Source of the DNA: Acidiflorens sp963847715
GTDB lineage: Bacteria; Acidobacteriota; Terriglobia; Terriglobales; Acidobacteriaceae
Assembly: GCA_963847715.1 (NCBI GenBank)
Contig: CAWKAZ010000021.1
Location: 1 to 64,000 of the forward strand
Direction of reading: 5' to 3'
DNA length: 64,000 bases
A program made the position numbers and the translations under genes. The notes beneath the pieces were generated by a model. That model was given only the letters and a program-made list of their open reading frames with translations, was not told the origin of the DNA and ran no database searches. Positions within the stretch are counted from its first letter, which is position 1, and every line of letters starts with the position of its first letter. Shown piece after piece: positions 42,218 to 50,804 of this stretch.

Positions 42218-42871
42218 GTGTTTACCGGACTACAGCCGACGACTTCGACTTTCCGCCGCTATCGTGCGGTTGGAGTGTCGGTCGGCGCACACCTCGTGTG
42301 GCTGAGCATCATCGCTTTCCACAATCCCAAAGTCATCGAACTGATCCCGGAGTCGCTCGCCTACGGCGAGGGTGCTCACAGTTACAAACTGGTTTACCTG
42401 CCCTCCGGCGCGGATGACAACCCGGATACGGCGAAGCTCCACTTCCCGTCTTCAGCCGCTAAGCCAAAGGCCAATCCGCAGCGCCACACGCCGAAGCCGG
42501 CTCCCGAGCCGCAGGCGACGATGGCCGATGCGGAGGCAGGAGACCACAATTCGCGCGCTGGATCTCCTCTGGGCACCATGATTGACGGCCCGATCACCGG
42601 CCACGAGGTCCATGTCGCCTATCCAACTGTGTTTCCGAACCCTCCCGTCGACCGGGCCGCCCTTCCTCACGACCTGGTGGGCGACGTGGTCATTGAAGTC
42701 ACCATTGATTCCGAGGGAAACGTCGTTGAGACCAAAATTGTCCAGGCGATCGGCCACGGAATTGACGAAAAGGTAGAAGCGACGCTGCGACGCTGGCACT
42801 TCCAGCCGGCCACGCTCGACGGCACTCCGGTCGCCTCGAAGCATGACGTGCATTTTCACTTCCCGTCGTGA
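42218..42871 (+). CDS. TonB-like energy-transducer protein
   Basis: GTG 42218 starts a 217-residue protein with a single N-terminal membrane anchor (VSVGAHLVWLSIIAF), a Pro/Ala/Lys-rich periplasmic spacer (PKANPQRHTPKPAPEPQA) and a C-terminal TonB domain (VVIEVTIDSEGNVVETKIVQ, ATLRRWHFQPATLDGTPV). It could energise a TonB-dependent receptor, but no exbBD genes are adjacent and the nearest receptor is about 19 kb away. Confidence 0.8.
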   Translation: MFTGLQPTTSTFRRYRAVGVSVGAHLVWLSIIAFHNPKVIELIPESLAYGEGAHSYKLVYLPSGADDNPDTAKLHFPSSAAKPKANPQRHTPKPAPEPQATMADAEAGDHNSRAGSPLGTMIDGPITGHEVHVAYPTVFPNPPVDRAALPHDLVGDVVIEVTIDSEGNVVETKIVQAIGHGIDEKVEATLRRWHFQPATLDGTPVASKHDVHFHFPS

Positions 42872-42987
42872 GGAACGGCTGCTTGGCTCTTAGCTTTTAG
42901 CTCTGGGCCGAATCCGACTACTGTTTTGTTCGCTTTGTATTCGCCTTCCTGTGCTAGAATTCTTCTCCTGTAACCCGGAGCCATGCT

Positions 42988-43611
42988 TTGGAAAAAACAA
43001 GCAATCATCGCAAGGCCATCAATCACCTGAAAAAATCCGATCCGGTTCTGGCCGCGCTCATTCAGCAGATCGGACCATGTCGCATCCAGTTTGGCGAGCC
43101 TACGTTTCATGCTCTGGCCGAGTCGATTCTCTATCAACAACTGAATGGCAAAGCGGCTGCCACCATCTTTGATCGCTTCACCGCGGCCGCGGGCGATCCG
43201 CTGACTCCCAAGGGCATCCTGAAGCTCACAGACGCCGAGATGCGAGCCATCGGCCTGTCGCGGCAAAAGACCAGCTATCTGCGCGACCTCTCCGAGAAAA
43301 CTCATGCCGGCTTGCTCGAATTCGAGCGCATGCCCAAGATGACGGAAGAGGAAGTCATCGCGCATCTGACGCAGGTCAAGGGCATCGGCGTCTGGACCGC
43401 GCACATGTTCCTGATGTTCACGCTACGCCGTTCTGACATCCTGCCGACCGGCGACTACGGCGTGCAGGCCGCGATCAAGAAGCACTACAAGAAGCGCAAG
43501 TGGCCGAAGCCCGCCGTAATGGAAAAAATCGCGAAACCGTGGGCGCCGCATCGCTCCATCGCGTGCTGGTATTTGTGGCGAAGCCTCGACATCAAGACCG
43601 TCGAAAAATAA
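42988..43611 (+). CDS. AlkA-like DNA-3-methyladenine glycosylase (HhH-GPD family)
   Basis: Base-excision repair of alkylated purines is indicated by FHALAESILYQQLNGKAAATIF, the helix-hairpin-helix VKGIGVWTAHMFLMF and the catalytic Asp in DILPTGDYGVQAAI. It is 207 residues, the compact AlkA form without the N-terminal domain. The start is TTG 42988 with GGAG upstream; the ATG at 42983 is in another frame and encodes only 15 residues, crossing an A6 run. Confidence 0.87.
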   Translation: MEKTSNHRKAINHLKKSDPVLAALIQQIGPCRIQFGEPTFHALAESILYQQLNGKAAATIFDRFTAAAGDPLTPKGILKLTDAEMRAIGLSRQKTSYLRDLSEKTHAGLLEFERMPKMTEEEVIAHLTQVKGIGVWTAHMFLMFTLRRSDILPTGDYGVQAAIKKHYKKRKWPKPAVMEKIAKPWAPHRSIACWYLWRSLDIKTVEK

Positions 43612-43641
43612 TGATCAGGGTGAACCGTTTTAGGGTGAACT

Positions 43642-44367
43642 ATGTCTCTCGAATTATTTCTATCTGGCGAAGATTGTGGCCGCGTGGCCAGGACGCTCCG
43701 CAGGCTGGCGGCTCACGACATTTCGCGGTGGGCATTGACGGGTGGCATTGCCATTGAGTTCCATATTCTGAATCGTGGCGGAAGCCCCATCATGCGACCG
43801 CTCCATGACATCGATTTCATGGCGTCGTCCTTCGATTGCATTCCTCAGACTCTCGGTCCAACACTGCTGATGCGCCATGTCCATCCGTCGGATCCTCCCG
43901 CCAAGACCATGCTGCAAGCGGTCGATCCGGAAACGGAGGTGCGCGTCGACGTGTTCCGCGCTTATGGCTTGGAGATGAAACGTATATTGCCGATAGAAAT
44001 CGCGGCGCTCCCCTTTGGGATGGCATCCCTGCAGGACCTAGTGGCAAGACACGCGCGCCTCAACTGGGACCTGATGGAGGGCAAACCGGTTGCCCCGAAA
44101 TTCGCGCGCGATTTCCTGCGCATGCTGGAACTTGTCACGACCGAAGAGATTGAGCCAATTTGGCGAGAGCACCGTAAACCTCAAAGCCCAGCAACCTTCG
44201 AAGAAACCGCGAGCCAACTGCGCCATGGAATTGCCTCACGACAAGACCTGCTGATCTCCCCAACGTATTCAACCGACGTGGACGAGATATGTCACCGATG
44301 CCGAGCTACCGATGCGTTTCCCCTCACCGATCCGCGCCAGGTGCTCTCTATACTTGGATACTGCTAG
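43642..44367 (+). CDS. Nucleotidyltransferase-fold protein (AbiEii-like/MNT-like), function unknown
   Basis: The 241-residue protein has an NTase-fold pattern: WALTGGIAIEFH (residues 30-41), HDIDF with the catalytic pair D56 and D58, and a third acidic residue D103 in VRVDVFR. Such proteins transfer nucleotides to small molecules, RNA or proteins and include AbiE-type toxins, but no cognate AbiEi-like antitoxin is next to it. The C-terminal part is helical. The next gene, a GNAT acetyltransferase, begins a few bases later on the same strand. Confidence 0.65.
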   Translation: MSLELFLSGEDCGRVARTLRRLAAHDISRWALTGGIAIEFHILNRGGSPIMRPLHDIDFMASSFDCIPQTLGPTLLMRHVHPSDPPAKTMLQAVDPETEVRVDVFRAYGLEMKRILPIEIAALPFGMASLQDLVARHARLNWDLMEGKPVAPKFARDFLRMLELVTTEEIEPIWREHRKPQSPATFEETASQLRHGIASRQDLLISPTYSTDVDEICHRCRATDAFPLTDPRQVLSILGYC

Positions 44368-44454
44368 TCTCAGATGCTGGCAAATAAGCTCGACACAATC
44401 TCGGGTTCGGGTTCGCTGAAGCTTTGGCTCCGCGGACTACATCCAATCCACAAC

Positions 44455-45186
44455 ATGAATTCGGCCGCACAGTTCGAGAACGTCGAATTGCTAGATAATC
44501 CTATTTGGAACTCGCTGGCCACCAGTCATGCGCATCTCGCCGTTGGCGGAAATGTCGGGCGTGGTCTGGCCCGACGATATCGCGCCGATATCGGCCCCTT
44601 GTCCGCAGTTCAGAAACTGACTTCTGAAGCCTACGCAGACCTCGCCGCGATCGTTCCGGCGGGAGATATTGCGGTCCTCTTTCTGGAGGATTCCCCAGAA
44701 ATTCCGGAGGGCTGGCAACTTATTCGTGGTGGGGCAATTATTCAGATGATCTGCCCGACGGTTCCAGAACAGCCTGTGCTCGGCGAGGCGATTCTCCCGC
44801 TGACGCCTGCGGACTTTCCCGAGATGGTGGCTCTCGCGACGCTGACCGAACCGGGTCCATTCCGCGGGCGCACAGCCGAACTTGGTGGATTCATCGGAAT
44901 TCGCGGCGGCGGCCGCCTCGCGGCCATGGCCGGTCGGCGATTGGCTCCCGGCGGCTTCACGGAAGTGAGTGCCGTCTGCACGCACCCTGACTTCCGCGGT
45001 CGCGGCTTTGCCAAGGCGCTGGTCGCCGCCGTTACGCGCAACCTTCACTCTGCAGGTCGCGTGCCGTTCCTGACCTCGTTTGCACATAATACCGGAGCGA
45101 TTCGTATCTACGAGCAGGTTGGATTCGTGCATCGTCGCGATTTCCAGTTGGCAGTCCTCAAGCCGCCAGCCCCGGCGCGCCCATGA
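44455..45186 (+). CDS. GNAT family N-acetyltransferase
   Basis: The C-terminal ~90 residues are the FR47-like GNAT core: FTEVSAVCTHPDFRGRGFAK (acetyl-CoA loop R-x-x-G-x-G/A type) and FAHNTGAIRIYEQVGFVHRRDF. The N-terminal ~150 residues are a less conserved domain (LAVGGNVGRGLARRY, VAVLFLED-like). ATG 44455 is preferred; the frame is open to 44374, six bases after the NTase gene. It acetylates an unknown amine substrate in the cytosol. Confidence 0.82.
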   Translation: MNSAAQFENVELLDNPIWNSLATSHAHLAVGGNVGRGLARRYRADIGPLSAVQKLTSEAYADLAAIVPAGDIAVLFLEDSPEIPEGWQLIRGGAIIQMICPTVPEQPVLGEAILPLTPADFPEMVALATLTEPGPFRGRTAELGGFIGIRGGGRLAAMAGRRLAPGGFTEVSAVCTHPDFRGRGFAKALVAAVTRNLHSAGRVPFLTSFAHNTGAIRIYEQVGFVHRRDFQLAVLKPPAPARP

Positions 45187-45306
45187 ACGAGCGCTGCAAT
45201 GAATTGACCTCGCGGGGAATCGGGCGGGCCGCAAAAAAATACTCCCATCGCGCGTCGATTCAAGCTTCGCAGGGTTCTAATAGAGCGAGAATGTAGGAGA
45301 AGAAGT

Positions 45307-46527
45307 ATGTCGCGCTCCCTTCGCTTCGCCAGCCTGATTCTGACTCTCGCCCTGATCGCCGCATCGAATCAGACAGCCGCCGCGCAGAAACCATCCGGCA
45401 TCGCCAGCGTTCAGGGCGCGTTCGTGGGCTCTCGAACCGCCGTTTTCGATACGCGCAAGGATTCCTGTGAATTGATCGACATTCCCGACGCCCCCGCACG
45501 TGCCTTCGTCGACTATCAGGGGACGGTCCACCTCGTGGCATCGCACTACAAACTGCGCGCCAGCCTCGGGCCGACGCTTGCGACCGTGAAACACAGTTGC
45601 GAGGTCGCCTATAACTCCCATCACAACGCCGATCCGGCTGCGTTTGACGACAGCACCTGGCTTGATTCGTTCTACAGCATCGACGGAAAACAAATCGTAG
45701 CGCTCGGACACATGGAGTATCACGGCTGGGAGCACCCGGGCGAGTGCAGCGAACAAGGAAATTACTCGGCGTCCTGCTGGTACAACGGCGACACGTTTCA
45801 CGTCTCGAACGACGGGGGGTATCATTTCGGATCATTCAAGTCGCCCGCCAACTACATCCTCAGCGTTCCTTATCCCTACGTCGTCAACGACGGTCCCGAG
45901 GGCTACAGCATCGACACGAATGTCGTGAAGAAGGGGGATTGGTACTATGCGGTCGCGACGGGCTGGGGCTGGCCCAACAACTGCTGGACCAGCAATTGTC
46001 TGGTACTAGGAGGCGCTGCTCCAATTCGCACAAATAACATTCTCGATCCGACCTCATGGCGCGCCTGGAATGGACAGGACTACAGCGTCTCTTTCGACGA
46101 TCCCTATCTGCTTCCGGTAGTCGATCCGCTGGAACACATCTTCACGCCAGTTCCGACACTGGGCTACGTGAACGCCATCAATTTCCATCCGGCATCAGGT
46201 CTGTTTGTTGCGACGTTAATCGACATCTGGGACAACTACTACGGACCGCCGGGCCTGTACCTCTCAACATCGCAGGACCTGATTCAATGGAGCCAGCCGA
46301 CGCTCGTCGTGACGATTGCCGATCTCCTGGCCAAGGAGCCGCCGGGAAATTGGTCATACGCCTACTTTTCGTTGCTCGATCCAAGCTCGACCGATCCCAA
46401 CTTTTCGACGATCGCGGACGAACCCTATCTCTACTACGTCCGCTCCGACGACAATCATGGCCCGTACACGCGAGTACTGTACCGGCAGAGGATCAAACTG
46501 AGTTGGACACCGGGAGGAATAAAATAG
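45307..46527 (+). CDS. Secreted beta-propeller-like protein (glycosidase-like fold), function unknown
   Basis: A signal peptide (ending TAAAQ) leads into about 380 residues with repeated Trp/Tyr/Asp motifs, for example ALGHMEYHGWEHPGECS, FHVSNDGGYHFGSFKSP, WYYAVATGWGWPNNC, and GLYLSTSQDLIQWSQP. Such YYA and SxDLxxW motifs suggest a five-bladed propeller like GH43/GH117 or DUF4185 families. Several cysteines suit an exported protein. No catalytic triad is assigned, so enzyme activity is uncertain. Confidence 0.6.
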   Translation: MSRSLRFASLILTLALIAASNQTAAAQKPSGIASVQGAFVGSRTAVFDTRKDSCELIDIPDAPARAFVDYQGTVHLVASHYKLRASLGPTLATVKHSCEVAYNSHHNADPAAFDDSTWLDSFYSIDGKQIVALGHMEYHGWEHPGECSEQGNYSASCWYNGDTFHVSNDGGYHFGSFKSPANYILSVPYPYVVNDGPEGYSIDTNVVKKGDWYYAVATGWGWPNNCWTSNCLVLGGAAPIRTNNILDPTSWRAWNGQDYSVSFDDPYLLPVVDPLEHIFTPVPTLGYVNAINFHPASGLFVATLIDIWDNYYGPPGLYLSTSQDLIQWSQPTLVVTIADLLAKEPPGNWSYAYFSLLDPSSTDPNFSTIADEPYLYYVRSDDNHGPYTRVLYRQRIKLSWTPGGIK

Positions 46528-46719
46528 CTCCGGTATCCTGCAGACCGGGCACCCATTCTTTGCGAACGTTTAGAGTCGAGCCTATCCCTCAACGTAGCCG
46601 TAGTGGATCAAGAAATCCAAAAAGAGCACGGCTCGTTCATAAAACTGCCGCTACCGCGAGGCTCTCCACGTGCGCTCATCCAGCAACTTCTGCTAACATG
46701 ACCGTTCTGTGAGGTGGCT

Positions 46720-46992
46720 ATGCGCCAATTCGTGATTGAGCGGGAGATTCCGGGCGCGGGGAATTTATCGGATGCGGAACTGCAAGCAGCCGCCAGAAAA
46801 TCGGTTGGCGTACTGAAGGAGATGGGGCCGGAGATCAAGTGGCTCCACAGCTATGTGACGGGCGATAAGGTCTATTGCGTGTATCTGGCGCCAGACGAAG
46901 AAACCATTCGAGAACACGCTCGCCGAACAGGTTTGCCGGCAAATCGCATCTCGGCTGTAAGACGCCTGATCGATCCTGACACTGCAAACTGA
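46720..46992 (+). CDS. DUF4242 domain protein
   Basis: ATG 46720 follows GAGG. The 90-residue protein (MRQFVIEREIPGAG, WLHSYVTGDKVYCVYLAPDEETIREH) matches the DUF4242/SCO4226-like ferredoxin-like fold, where some members bind nickel. It is small and soluble with no operon partner; the next gene is convergent and ends two bases away. Confidence 0.8.
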   Translation: MRQFVIEREIPGAGNLSDAELQAAARKSVGVLKEMGPEIKWLHSYVTGDKVYCVYLAPDEETIREHARRTGLPANRISAVRRLIDPDTAN

Positions 46993-46993
46993 G

Positions 46994-49900
46994 CTAGACC
47001 GGGTTTCGACTCCGACACCCTGGTTGCATGTTGCCGTCAAGCCCTTCCAGGACGGCCTGCTCAATTGGCATTTCCCATCCTTCCATCCAAGCGGTCAGAC
47101 TGGCAGCATTGCCAAGCGTACGGCGCGCAAATTCCAAAGCCTTCTCCAGTCTTGGTTGCTCGGTCGGCGTGATGGGCGCGCCCAAACGTTGGCGGAGCGC
47201 GGCGGCAGCTCCCGCCAGATGCAGCGATTGCTCGGAGTTCGATTGTGCGGCGGCACCGGCAGCGAGACATTCCAGCACCCGGGCGATGCCCCGCTGGTGA
47301 CCCAACTCCTTAAACATCCGGATGCTTTCGCCATAAAGACGCCGAGCTTCGGCGTCATTTCCATGATCAAAGCTTAGGCTCGCGAGATCGGAGAGTGTGC
47401 TTGCGATTCCCCAGCCATCTCGCAGTTGGCGAAATGCTGTCAGACTTTGTTCGCAATATGACCGTGCGGCGGCCAGGTCCGCCTTTTCTCGTGCCACATC
47501 ACCCATGTAGTTGAGCGTCCAGGCGACGCCCGCGCCATCTCCAGCTTTGCGGAACATCGTCAAGCACTCGTCGTAAAACGCGGATGCCCGCGCATAATCG
47601 CCCTGCAACTTGGTTACGTTGGCGAGGTTGCTGAGCGCGCGGGCAATGTCCGCGGAATCGCCGAGGTCCTTCCAGATTGCTACGCATCGTTCGAAGAGCA
47701 ACGATGCCTGGGGCAATTCGCCACGATCGCGGGCGTTGACGGCCAAGGCATTGAGGGCGACAGCCACGCCGCGACTATCGTTGAGTTCGAGGCAAGTCTC
47801 CATACTGTCTTCGAATAGTTGCTGGGCTCCGGCGTAGTCGCCCTGCTCACCCGCCAGAACGGCGGCTGCAAAGAGCAATCGAGCATGCAACTTGGGACGC
47901 GCCGCGGTTCCTTCCAGCGCGAGCAGGCGTGCAATCGCATCACGGCCCTCGGTGAGATATTCGCGAGTTTCCCAGAAGCGAAACAGGGCGGCGCCGAGGC
48001 GGAGGCCCCACTCGGCGTCCCCAGTCTTGATGAGGTAATCGAGCGCCAAACGAAAGTTGTCGTGCTCCATCTCAAAACGGTCGAGCCATTCGGGGTGTGC
48101 CGCTACGTCCTCGGCGCCTTCTTCGGCAAGGACGAGGTAATAGGCGGCATGGGCGCGGCGCGTTGCAGCTTCATCTTGGCTCTCGATAAGACGTTCGAGT
48201 GCATACTCGCGGATGGTGGAGAGCATCAGGAATCGAGTCTCCGCATCGACTTTTGCGACCTGCTGCGCCAGACTCTTGTCCACCATGGAAGCCATGCCGT
48301 CGAGGATGTCGAGACCCAAATCGCCCTTGGTGTCGCAAACAGCTTCCACTCCTTCGAGCGTGCAGCCGCCGGTAAACACGGAAAGCCTGCGGAAGAGCGT
48401 CTGTTCCGAGGCATTGAGTAAACCGTAACTCCAGTCGACGGTGCTGCGAAGAGTTTGTTGACGGGTCGGCAGGTCGCGGGCGCCCCCGGTCAGCAGGTTC
48501 AGACGACTCTCGAGCCGGGCCAGCATGGCGGACGGTGAAAGCAGCTTGATGCGCGCCGCCGCCAGTTCGATGGCCAGAGGTAAACCGTCCAGCCGGGCAC
48601 AGATGGCGGCCACCGCGGCAGCGTTTTCTCTGGTGATCGTAAATTCGTTTTTTACCGCCTGCGCGCGCTCCACGAAGAGCGCGACTGCGGGAAGTCGGGA
48701 GAGCACATCAGGGGCGGGAATGGACTTGAGGTCAGGCAACGCAAGCGGGGGCACAGGGAATTCATATTCGCCATAGACGTGCAGTGGAGCCTGGCTGGTG
48801 ACCACGACCTTCAACTTCGGAGCGGTGGTGAGCAGTTGCGCGATCAACGGCGCGGCGGCAACCAGGTGCTCAAAGTTGTCGAGCAAGAGGAGCATCGGCT
48901 GGTCCAGTCGGCTCAAGTGTTCTTTCAAGTTTTCCATCGGTGACTGATTTCCGGTTTCGTGCACTCGCAAAGCTTGCGCAATGGCGGATGCAATCAAACC
49001 ATGGTCGCTTACTGCCGACAGGGGAACGAAGCAAATCCCAGCTGGAAACTCTGCCGGTGCCTCGCCGGCTACCTGCAAGGCGAGTCGTGTCTTCCCGATG
49101 CCCCCCGGGCCTGTGAGGGTCACTAGCTGTGCGTCCACTCGGCTCAAGAGCTGACGGAGAGCAGCCGCTTCGTGTTCGCGTCCGATGAATGCGGTGCGCT
49201 GCGCCGGCAGATTGTTGGGACGAGACTCCAAGGGGCGTGCCGACGCATCGGCAAGACGGTCCCGCACGGCCGCCAGGTCGCGAGCTAGATCCCTCGTGGA
49301 GGCGTAGCGCTCCTTGGGATCCTTGGCCAGGCAGCGCTCCACGATCCAAAGAAAAGGAGGCGGTGCTTGCAGCATTCTGGAACCCAGACGCTCGGGCTCA
49401 TCGCGAAGGATGGCGGCCGTCGTCTCCGCATAGGTTTTCTTCCGGAACGCGGGAAATCCAGTGACCATTTCGTAGAGCACGGACCCGAGGGAAAATTGGT
49501 CCGAACGAAAATCAACTTCGCCACCTGTGGCCTGCTCAGGTGACATATAACCGACCGTGCCCATCACCGTTCCTCGCTCGGTGATCGCGGTCGAGTCATC
49601 CGAATCCCGGACAGGCTGAACCCGCTGCAGTTTCGCCAGTCCGAAGTCAAGAATCTTGGCGGTCGCGTCGCCCGAAACCATCAGGTTCTCCGGCTTCAAA
49701 TCGCGATGGACGATCCCAATGGCGTGCGCTTTGTCGAGAGCGTCGGCAATCTGTGCGGCGATGGCGACGGCCCTGCGGAATGGAATCGGGCCGGAAGCCA
49801 GCAATTCGCGCAACGTCTCACCAGTCACCAATTCCATGGCGATGTAGCGCGTTCCGTCCACGTAGCCGAGTTCATAGACCGTGACTATGCTTGGATGATT

Positions 49901-50140
49901 GAGAGCGCAGGCCGCGCGGGCTTCCTGTTCGAAGCGCGATAAAGCATCCGGGTGAGAGCCGTGCTCCAGCGAGAGAGTTTTGATGGCGACTTCGCGTTCG
50001 AGGCGAGTGTCCTTGGCGCGGTAAACCACGCCCATCCCGCCGGCTCCCAATCGCTGCAGAATCTCGTAGTTTCCGAAGCGGGTGCCCGGCAACAACGCGG
50101 ACGGCTGAGAGGATGATGATGGAGTTTCCGGCGGGTTCAT
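46994..50140 (-). CDS. Ser/Thr protein kinase fused to a STAND (AfsR/LuxR-type) ATPase and TPR repeats
   Basis: Residues about 25-290 form a PknB-like kinase: LGAGGMGVVY (31-40), Lys54 in VAIKTL, HRDLKPEN (145-152), DFGLAK (165-170) and GYMSPEQA. A STAND ATPase follows: TGPGGIGKTRLA (Walker A, 343-354), LLLLDNFEHL (Walker B) and LDGLPLAIELAA (GxP motif). The C-terminal ~400 residues are TPR repeats (for example ALSNLANVTKLQGDYARASAFYDEC). There is no transmembrane helix, so it is a cytosolic sensor resembling PknK-type regulators; the ligand and targets are unknown. All three kinase catalytic motifs are intact. Confidence 0.92.
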   Translation of the reverse strand: MNPPETPSSSSQPSALLPGTRFGNYEILQRLGAGGMGVVYRAKDTRLEREVAIKTLSLEHGSHPDALSRFEQEARAACALNHPSIVTVYELGYVDGTRYIAMELVTGETLRELLASGPIPFRRAVAIAAQIADALDKAHAIGIVHRDLKPENLMVSGDATAKILDFGLAKLQRVQPVRDSDDSTAITERGTVMGTVGYMSPEQATGGEVDFRSDQFSLGSVLYEMVTGFPAFRKKTYAETTAAILRDEPERLGSRMLQAPPPFLWIVERCLAKDPKERYASTRDLARDLAAVRDRLADASARPLESRPNNLPAQRTAFIGREHEAAALRQLLSRVDAQLVTLTGPGGIGKTRLALQVAGEAPAEFPAGICFVPLSAVSDHGLIASAIAQALRVHETGNQSPMENLKEHLSRLDQPMLLLLDNFEHLVAAAPLIAQLLTTAPKLKVVVTSQAPLHVYGEYEFPVPPLALPDLKSIPAPDVLSRLPAVALFVERAQAVKNEFTITRENAAAVAAICARLDGLPLAIELAAARIKLLSPSAMLARLESRLNLLTGGARDLPTRQQTLRSTVDWSYGLLNASEQTLFRRLSVFTGGCTLEGVEAVCDTKGDLGLDILDGMASMVDKSLAQQVAKVDAETRFLMLSTIREYALERLIESQDEAATRRAHAAYYLVLAEEGAEDVAAHPEWLDRFEMEHDNFRLALDYLIKTGDAEWGLRLGAALFRFWETREYLTEGRDAIARLLALEGTAARPKLHARLLFAAAVLAGEQGDYAGAQQLFEDSMETCLELNDSRGVAVALNALAVNARDRGELPQASLLFERCVAIWKDLGDSADIARALSNLANVTKLQGDYARASAFYDECLTMFRKAGDGAGVAWTLNYMGDVAREKADLAAARSYCEQSLTAFRQLRDGWGIASTLSDLASLSFDHGNDAEARRLYGESIRMFKELGHQRGIARVLECLAAGAAAQSNSEQSLHLAGAAAALRQRLGAPITPTEQPRLEKALEFARRTLGNAASLTAWMEGWEMPIEQAVLEGLDGNMQPGCRSRNPV

Positions 50141-50265
50141 GGATCTCGGTGTGGCGCGGCTATTGGCCTGCCCAATACTGCTCGCCGCTGCGTGATTACC
50201 GTGACGCGCTTCGCAGCCTCTCCCCTGAATGCGTTTATAATACCCCAGATTTCAGGAGACGATTC

Positions 50266-50769
50266 ATGGATGTTCGATCGTTGCAACGCCCGTTGAAAGA
50301 CCGGTACCGGCAAGACCCGAAGAGTTCCGTAATCACGCTCACGGCGCACGGTAGTCAGACCGACGCGCCCATCGCCTGCTCAATCGACCTCGGGCGCGCA
50401 ATCTACAATGCGCAAGCGCATCAGGGCGTTGGCGGAGCGGGAACTGGCGCCTGCTCGGGCGACCTGCTGCTGGGCGCGCTCGCCGCTTGTGCTCAGATCA
50501 CGTGCCAGATGGTCGCGGCGGCGATGGGAATCCCTACCGAAGGAATTGATGTCAGGGTGGAGGGCGATCTCGACCTGCAAGGAACCCTCGGGATATCGAA
50601 AGAAGTCCCGGTCGGATTTCAGAGCATCCGGGTGATATTCGATGTAAAGGCGCCGCAAGCAACAGCGGAACAGCTCAGTGCGTTGCAGGCGAAAACGGAG
50701 CAGTATTGTGTAGTGATGCAAACTTTGCAGAGTCCACCGAAGATTGAGCACACCTGGGGAAAGGGGTAA
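50266..50769 (+). CDS. OsmC family protein
   Basis: ATG 50266 follows CAGGAG. The 167-residue protein has the OsmC/Ohr redox-Cys arrangement: GTGACSGDLLLGALAACAQIT supplies two Cys about 14 residues apart, with the second in the alternate OsmC position, and EQYCVVMQTLQSP lies near the C-terminus. It probably detoxifies organic hydroperoxides or acts as a related thiol-dependent hydrolase. The frame is open to 50113, but that part overlaps the divergent kinase start and is not family-like. Confidence 0.85.
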   Translation: MDVRSLQRPLKDRYRQDPKSSVITLTAHGSQTDAPIACSIDLGRAIYNAQAHQGVGGAGTGACSGDLLLGALAACAQITCQMVAAAMGIPTEGIDVRVEGDLDLQGTLGISKEVPVGFQSIRVIFDVKAPQATAEQLSALQAKTEQYCVVMQTLQSPPKIEHTWGKG

Positions 50770-50804
50770 GAGGCCCAATATCCCAAGTGTGCAGGATCGG
50801 GTGC

